From NCBI GenBank assembly GCA_030062745.1, contig CP099845.1, forward strand, positions 15,292,903 through 15,356,902: a DNA stretch of 64,000 bases. Reading direction: 5' to 3'. Made by a program: the position numbers and the translations under genes. Below the pieces are notes generated by a model, which was not told where the DNA came from, did not search any database, and was given only the letters and a program-made list of their open reading frames with translations. Every line of letters begins with the position of its first letter. Position 1 is the first letter of the stretch. This DNA comes from Capitulum mitella (taxonomy: Eukaryota > Arthropoda > Thecostraca > Pollicipedomorpha > Pollicipedidae). Positions 56,990 through 64,000 of this stretch are shown here, piece by piece.

Positions 56990-57862
56990 ATGGAGAAACT
57001 GTGTATGCTGCTTGCGCTGTGCAGCGGCTGTGGAGCAGTTCCAATTCCTACCTTTGACCCCCAGCATCCAGAGAGTAAACCAGCTTACTCGGGTGCAGCC
57101 AGTGCGCCCTACTCGGGTGCAGCTGGCCCGATGTACCTGGATGCAGTGGACCCGCTGTACTCGGGTGCAGCAGACCCACTGTACTCGGGTGCGACTGGCC
57201 TGTTGTACCCGGGGGCGGCCAGCCCGCCAGGCCTGGGTACTGCGAGTCGTCTGTACTCGGGAGCTGCTAATCCGCTGTACGGCGAGACGGCGTCTGGGTG
57301 GTTCACGGGCCCGGATCAAGCGTCCGGGCTGACGGGAGCCGACGGCGCCGACCTGGTCCGCTTCCTGATGCAGCACCCGGCACTGCTGGAGCCCACCCAC
57401 TACGGCCCGCTGTACCGGCAGCCGGCTGTACTGCCGAAGGAGGCACCGCAGTCGGCCAGCAGCGCCGGCTGGACGCCCGAGGAAAAGTCCGAGGACCGAA
57501 CTTCGTCCCGAGCTCCAGACGGCCTGCTGAAACCAGCCACCGACCGGACCCCGGTGACACCCTCTTCCGGCTCCACCTCGCGCACAGCTGCTACCCCGTC
57601 CACCACCAGCACGTCCACCCCCGCCACGGCGACAAGCAGCGTCAGCAGCCGGCGGCCGGCGGCGGCGGCGGCCGGCAGCCGCGGCGGCATGGCCGAGGTA
57701 CCGCTGTACCGTCCGTCGGTGCGATACCCGGGCGACGCAAGCTCCGGCCGCCTGCAGACGGCGCCCGAGCCGCGCTCCCAGCAGTCGGCCGCAGCGCCAC
57801 CCACAGAGTCGTCCTACGACACCATCAAGAGGTTCCTGGTCATGGAGGATGCCCTTAGGAAG
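56990..57862 (+). CDS. Secreted Tyr/Ser/Ala-rich repetitive protein, first coding exon
   Basis: 291 codons, phase 0, between acceptor GTTACAG and donor AAG/GTGAGC. Residues 1-16 (MEKLCMLLALCSGCGA) form a signal peptide. Residues ~29-105 contain seven or eight imperfect repeats of 8-9 residues of the form YSGAAnPLY. Next is a globular-looking segment (ADLVRFLMQHPALLEP), then a Ser/Thr/Ala/Pro-rich low-complexity linker (~180-245) suited to O-glycosylation, and a final helix YDTIKRFLVMEDALRK. Such composition is typical of arthropod cuticular or matrix proteins, but I see no chitin-binding RR motif. Later exons are not identified; a weak candidate starts after CTCTGCAG near 61,486. Start choice: an in-frame ATG at 56939 lies in the intron. 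Confidence 0.75.
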
Positions 57863-60240
57863 GTGAGCCGTTACAATGAAACGGGAAGTTGTCGCTGTGG
57901 CTGACGTTGCTGGTGGTGCTTGCTGTCTAGTCTAAAATGTCGTCTATGCAGTTTGTCCACCCTCAAACCATAGACCTTAAACCATAAAATTATGGAATGG
58001 TATGTGATTATTTATGATTTCTGCCACCGGTTTCCATCGCACCAGTACGGGTAGAAAATGGTGTAACGAATTTATGTTAGGCCGTCCATAAATTACTTCA
58101 TCATTTGTCTGTGCTCTTTTAACCCCTGACACTCCTTTGAATGCTTAGTAACGGTCAGCCAGACCCCACACAAACCTCAACACTTCATGACGCTCAGCCA
58201 ACACTTCTCCCCGCACTGCTTGTCTGTCCTGGTATTTTGAATGTCACACCATTTATTTTAGTTTATCAGCATCGATAAACAGACGCTAAAATTGCGAGGT
58301 TTGTTAGAGGTGTCTCTTTTTAACCTTTTTGGACTATTAGCGTCTTTTCGTCTTTGACGTGGCATCGTTACGCAACGCTTTACTAAACCCCATCTTCCCT
58401 CGTAATGCTTTGTCAGGCTTTGTCAGGCACTGGCCAACCCCCATCCCCACCCATTCCCGCGTTGCATAATTTATGGTTGAACCCTGTGCAGAAAGTCATG
58501 GGCGTTAACCCATTTCCGTCCTGAAGAAGATTCTGTCCCTCCCGTTTTTTGCTTACCATTCCTGGGCTTATGGGAACTGCTTCACGAAACTTGGTGAGTT
58601 CTCCTAGATGTGTTTTCCGCATGGTGCGACAAAATTTTAAAAATTTTCCTCCCCCAGAGGGGATTTCAGGACACGTTTCTGGGAGACGTGTCTGAGGAAT
58701 ATCGCGCTTCTGGGGGTCGCGCACTTCGACGTGGTCGTGTACTTTTCTGATGTTCCTTATAATGTCATTGACATCTCAAATGATCGAAATATTTTTAACC
58801 CGCACACTTTGAAACATATGTAAGGAAAATGCTGGCTAATGGCATTCCCAGGCATGGATGTAGCCACGCTCCTGAAATTGGGAGAGGAAATATCACAATT
58901 TGGGGGAAAATCTGACCCAAAATCATACTTCTTTCCACGCGCAATTGCGAAAAACGTTCACTTTCCAGCTAAAATGGGGGACAAAAGCCCATTTTGCCGA
59001 AACTGAAGGCGGCATCTCCGCCCAGCCACCCCCGAGGTTACACCCATGGATCGGGGGGCATGTAAAAGGGGTCATTTATATTTTCCGATTACTAAGAATT
59101 TATGACTAATTGCATGAGTAAGACAAAACTTTCGTGTGAAACAGACAACTTATCCTAATTTACGCATATAATTTACCTACATATACTGCCAAGAGCGTCT
59201 TCAAGCATCGGTACTTGGGTGCATATTTCGTCCATATGACAAGTTCAGTGGTCCTAATAACCATATGTATTGTGATCAAAGCACATGTATTACAGTGAAA
59301 ATGAAAATTAGAGACGACTTCAGGGTAATGTAAAGGGGGCATTTCATTTCTTCTTATGCATGACTTGATTTACGGAAAAACACAGTCATCACCATGTAGT
59401 TATTGAACTCTCTTTTAATAGCACCTGGATCCGCCTATGAGCACTTGCAATGTGTGCATAATATGACGAGTAACATATATGAAAATGTTTTCTTGACACA
59501 CACATATATATGACACACAAATCACAAGATTCAGAATGATGAAAGTTTTACATTTTCCGAGAAATTGTCCCCTTTTGTTTGCCCTGGTTTCTCCTATGAT
59601 TACAGTATTTCAAAATGTGATACGATTGGGATTTCAAAAGGCGAACCTAAAGTACAACTTAAAACAGTACTCACAATAAGTTTGAATACGACAGCCAATT
59701 ACCAATCAAGTTCACCATCTAGGTTACTTCACTTTTTCTGGTAACTGGATCCGCCCATGGGCACTCGTCATATGGTCATGTGACGCTTATGGAAATGCTT
59801 TCCGAACATAAATAAGCTGGCCGGACTCAAAATATTTTGTGCAATGAATCATTTCCTAAAAACGTGTACCTCTTCATATGTGCTCCGGAAACGCCTATGA
59901 ATTTTGAAAATTAGTCTCTTTCTAACAAATGTTTTAGACCTATTAATCGTTGGTAGAACGACATGAAGTAGAATACAGTCTGTTCTAAAATATAGTCAGG
60001 AAGCTCATAAGCCTCATTAATACACTCATTTTGACAACCCTAATCCCCTTTCGAGATTTTGCACATTTCTGTTTTTTTTTTAGAAATATCGACCCTGCTG
60101 CAGGCTATGGCACCCCTCTTCCCGCAAGGAAATTGGACCAATAGTTTTCGAGACCTCGGGGACGGGCAAAATCTGCCATCTCCCAAGTATGGAACTGTAC
60201 GCTGGGCTGGGGCACGGAATAGGGTTAAGTGACGGTTGGA
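57863..60240. other. Intron or intergenic DNA with repeat fragments
   Basis: Contains repeat ends with TTAACC-ATTTCCGTCC (58,506), GGAATAGGGTTAA (60,217), ATGTAGCCACGCTCCTG (58,857) and the CTGGATCCGCCYATG type (59,428 and 59,746). The last matches GGTGGATCCAGG at 53,986 and marks MITE-like termini. No exon was recognised. Confidence 0.45.
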
Positions 60241-60244
60241 CACT

Positions 60245-61340
60245 TTTGATGTACTTAAATCAACAATAGGGTCTGGTCTGTAAACAACATAACCCTGGTC
60301 TGTCTGGTGCTATAACCGTGGTCTTTGTCGTGATATAAGCAGTGCATTGGGCGTATAGTCGCAAGTTGCGTGCCTGCGGTATGCTGCCTTGCGAGGTCAT
60401 ACTGACATTGACCCACCTTTGACGTTTCGCCGCTGCTACCCTAGTACTTGGCCAGGGTGGCCAAGGTCAGCCTCGGACCCCTATGCGTTCGGCTGCGGCG
60501 TCGGCACTTACTATATTGATGTAGCCAACTGCAGGCGCCCGTTAGATTGAGATTCAGATGTGCATTCGTCCAGGGTCCACAACGACGGTGGCTTTTCGCC
60601 TGAATATAAAGCTGAATATAAAACGATGAAGATGAAAGTGAAGGCTTTGATATCACATCGGTGTACCGCATGGCATTGTTTTCGACTGAAGTAGAAATTA
60701 ACTAAAAGGACCATATTACTTAATGCAATAACTGGATCCCTTTGATGTCATACAGCAACGCGCCAAAACCGCAGGATAGAAAGCTACAATTTCGTGCGTT
60801 TGGAATTATGTACAACCCAGCTCGGTGGCAGACCGTTAACGGAGACCGTAGAGGCATTCCGGGGACTAATCTGGGTACCGTATCTAGTAAAAGAAATAGC
60901 AGGAAACACTTATCGACAGGCACGTATCCAGGGTTTTCCTGGGGGGAGGGCAAATGTCAACTTTTGTCATGCGTCACTGGGATATGACAAAATTTGTAGG
61001 AAAAAGTAGCAATTTTATGCAAATGGCCTCGTATTTAACACACTGGAACAACAAAATATTCGCTTTTGCAGCATATATGCGATCACTAATCAGCATTCCT
61101 GCGAAATTGCTAAATATCTAGTGTAGACCGCTTTGCTCGTAAAGTCGGGAGCATGACCCCCATGCCCCCCGGCTACGTCCCTGCTTTTTGAAATGAACTG
61201 TGTTTACAGGCAGCGTAGCTGAGTTAGAATTGTTTTGCTACTACACTGGTATAGTACAGCCGCCTGCAGCTTCCTTCGACATCGTGTGAGAGCTTGGAAA
61301 TAGGGATACAGATCGGTTTGCTGCGAACCTAGTCGAGGCA
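60245..61340. other. No gene seen; MITE-like scrap
   Basis: A pair of motifs, CACGTATCCAGGGTTTTCC with a G-run (60,920) and ATGCCCCCCGGCTACGTCC (61,163), looks like the two ends of a small transposon of about 260 bases. Confidence 0.4.
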
Positions 61341-61548
61341 TGCCAGCCTACTTGCTATGGAGGGGGAGGGGGAGACGGCAAGAGAGAGTATTGAACGGCG
61401 CCCGCGGATTGCGCGCCGACCAGGAAGTGGGACTGGAAGGCGTGGGCGGCCGCCACGTCAGGCTGTGCCCGCCGGCCTCTGCAGGCCGGGCTGCGCCGGC
61501 CGGCCGGCAGGCCGAGCAGCAGGACGCCGGGCCCCGTACTGGACGCCC

Positions 61549-61712
61549 CCCGTGGTCAGGCAGCCATCCTGCAGCTGGACGTATCCATTCAGTGGTTACG
61601 GAGCCATGGTGCACGTTTCTGATCAGTGGTTAGGGAACCGACAGGGGCGTTCACGTGCAGTGGTCAGCAGTCTCTGCTGGATGCTTCTGGTGAATGGTCA
61701 AGAAGCCATACT
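61549..61712 (+). repeat. ~35-bp minisatellite CAGTGGTTAnGGAnCC
   Basis: Five units anchored by CGTGGTCAGGCAGCC, CAGTGGTTACGGAGCC, CAGTGGTTAGGGAACC, CAGTGGTCAGCAG and AATGGTCAAGAAGCC. It sits just after a GC-rich block (61,385-61,560) that could hold an exon but has no convincing frame. Confidence 0.65.
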
Positions 61713-61719
61713 GGAAGTC

Positions 61720-64000
61720 TTTTTTTCTGGCCAGAACGAATTTTATGCCAGTTTTATGCCATTTTGCCATCCGGGGTGCTATGAACTGCGCCACGGACGA
61801 CCGTGGCGCCCGAGGCGCCAATATATTATAGGGCATTATAGCGGCACGAGCTACCTAATACTCACACAGTCACGGGTAACGGCAGTATCGTATGTAGGTA
61901 CGGATCCATAGCCTGCCATAGCTTGACATAGTCCGGGGTAGTCGTAATGTTATTATGAGTGAAAAGTCGTCACCGCATGTCTGATTTGGCTTTATCATGG
62001 TTGGCTTTACGAATGTCTACATACACACAATAAGAGAAGGAGAGCACTCTGAAACAAGCAAAGTTTGTAGGTCTAGCCAGAATTCGTCCTAAGCATTCAG
62101 AGGACAAAGACATCTCATCCCAAGTCAGACTTCTTTTCTCCTGATTTTGGCCGCCTTTTGCCTATCACATGAATTCAGCAAATGCCCAATCAATAACCCG
62201 CATCCTAAAGTGTCCTTACCCTGTAAATGGCGCAGTACATACATGCATCCTTTGAATACTCTGATTAGACATAGGTGTGTGTACTCCAAAAGATGTAGGT
62301 ACTGGCCAGGAACATTTTCTCTGTAGGAACCACTCATGCACGTAATGTCTTTTGTGCATTATGTATTACGCATTACGCTTTTCGATATCAGTGCAGCAGA
62401 ACAGCTCCCAGATCACAGGTCCTTATGACCTACAGCGGCCGATAGGGGCTATCACTGGCAAGTTGTCGGCCACACAGAGCGGTAAGTCGCCATGACCGCG
62501 GCCCGACTACCATTGATCGGCCGCTACCGCAGGGGGGGGGGGTGAGACAAGCCGCTCAGACCCCCTCCCCCGCCGGTGCCGCCCGCCCCGTCCCCAGTCA
62601 CTGTGACCGCAGGGAGTATTTTCGGATGTGAGCCATCGACCGCAGCCTGTCCGGCCGCAGAGCTCATCACTGGCCGACCGGCTCCTGTTGCTGACCGCAC
62701 TGCCATCGTCTGCCCCTCGGCTGGTTAACAGGGCTTTGCACAAGAGCAAAACATAATGCTGCAAATGGACAACAGCGCGGAAAGCTGGCCATCTGATTTG
62801 TCTAAAAAACAGGCAACAAGATTTACATGAAATCCGGTTTTGTTTCGAAGAGTCACACAGTATGCGCAGTAAGCCCAATGGAAGAATTTCTTGACAAGCG
62901 GTTATAGCTACCAAAAGTCATTGTTATACCCGGAGGCGGAACCAAGTCGCAGTTACCGGTGTCTGTGGGAGCAATTTAGTTCCATTCTTTCTATGCATTG
63001 TCATAGGCCTAGTGTGGAGATTTCGGAATCCGTCGTGTTGCATTTGCAATGCCAAAAATGCATACAGGTGGCTCCGAACCCGGCCACACCTATGCTTTGA
63101 GGAATCTAAGTAGAAAGGTTTCCCGGACATCACATCGGTTATGGCAAATTGCCTTCGGCAGCACAATGCTAGATGATCCTGCTTTCACTCATATCCGGCG
63201 CGCCTCCGACGTTTGGACAAACCGTTTCTTGGCGGCATGGAGCTTATTCTGAAGTTCAAAGACGAAAGATGGGAATAATGGAGGAATAATTCCTCTTGTA
63301 ACTTCTAGAATTTTCTTCCAACCTTCCGTGCGCACATCCGTGCAAAATACTGGATGTAACACTTTGGATGGATTACTGGTACCTTATGTTCACGCGAAGT
63401 GAAAGCTCCCGTTGGTAAAGAACCTGATCAGAATATAACGAGCAGTGTCATTGATCAGCTGTCCAGACGCCTTGACTTGGGTCAACATTAGTTCCAAACC
63501 CAAAATGCAGTGATGGACGTTTACTTGCAAACGTTGAAAACAGGAAGCTGTCAGGCGTAGCCATTTGACATCGCCACCAGAAACGGAGGGGCCAGTTTAC
63601 CGCGCTAGAGTGCAGCATGACACTGGATAAAGCAGCAGCACTGCATATGATTCTTCATGGTACTGTAAACGGAGGAGGAATATTGTTTTTTGAAACTACC
63701 GGAGTTGTAGACTTATTGCGCATTTGTAAATTAAAGATATTTTCAGACGTATTTCTACGACCAATAAACGGAGTTATTACTGTTGGCCAATGCTGTTCGT
63801 CCACATGCCATTTTCGACACACTTTGTTGTTGTACATTGTCGTTGCGCACAGCTTAAGAAGCGCTTTGCTGCTCCTGATTTCGAGCAATATTTAGAATTG
63901 CTAGAACCTCGAGCAGCTTAGCATATTTTGCTGCATACGGCCGTAATGTGGCCCTCCTGTGCGTCCCATGTGCAGTGTTTCATCATTTCGCCGCTTTCTG
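61720..64000. other. No gene seen
   Basis: Open frames are short and lack motifs. A GC-rich block at 62,500-62,710 has a C-run and no splice-supported frame. Confidence 0.4.

Noticed and set aside
53985-59440. One large transposon between GGATCCAGG ends at 53,986 and 59,428
   Set aside because: The span would include the end of the hAT-like element and a spliced gene; the motifs are better explained as separate small insertions.
61340-61911. 184-codon frame as a downstream exon of the secreted-protein gene
   Set aside because: The frame crosses a minisatellite and has no acceptor in phase at its start; only a weak 45-codon alternative after 61,486 remains.

Overview
This is a eukaryotic nuclear window, most likely from an arthropod and probably a crustacean. 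A barnacle would fit, but that is only a guess. The evidence is a spliced housekeeping gene with GT-AG introns, short interstitial runs of the arthropod telomere repeat (TTAGG)n, two kinds of non-LTR retrotransposon, hAT-like and other DNA transposons, and many minisatellites. There is no bacterial gene organisation, CRISPR, rRNA or tRNA that I could see.

Layout. (1) 21.15 to 11.58 kb, minus strand: the first six coding exons of tubulin-folding cofactor E (TBCE). It has a CAP-Gly domain, a linker and leucine-rich repeats, and 288 codons join in frame. The remaining exons are not visible, so they probably lie beyond position 1. Its introns hold an array of stem-loops (19.5-19.8 kb), a minisatellite that copies the intron-2 splice donor (17.9-18.2 kb), a LINE fragment (15.6-16.3 kb) and long microsatellites directly after the exon-4 donor. 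(2) 7.47-10.98 kb: a 3.5-kb DNA transposon with gapped terminal inverted repeats, inserted in a 57-bp satellite. It carries a decayed transposase-like gene on the minus strand. (3) 22-28.7 kb: AT-rich intergenic DNA with two 16-bp-type degenerate arrays in opposite orientation around a (TTAGG)n run, and a ~170-bp satellite. (4) 29.10-33.16 kb, plus strand: a 5'-truncated, decayed LINE with endonuclease, reverse transcriptase, RNase H and zinc-knuckle remnants, flanked by a 9-bp target duplication. (5) 40.63-35.86 kb, minus strand: the last two exons of an unrecognised gene, with a minisatellite spreading from its splice acceptor. (6) 49.2-49.7 kb: a 21-bp degenerate array. (7) 51.90-55.58 kb: a hAT-like element with a BED-finger ORF, termini made of GTAACGGA-type repeats and a 12-bp target duplication. 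(8) 56.28-57.86 kb, plus strand: a 5'UTR exon and a signal-peptide-bearing repetitive secreted-protein exon.

The most unusual theme is a recurrent array format. Several unrelated minisatellites in this window are rows of hairpins whose loops are conserved while the stems differ from unit to unit and stay self-complementary. The clearest case is 19,505-19,814. Others are at 17.9-18.2, 38.2-38.5 and 41.6-41.85 kb. I know of no described element class with this signature. It may be a mobile or templated palindrome-generating process, or a loop-recognised RNA or DNA structure.
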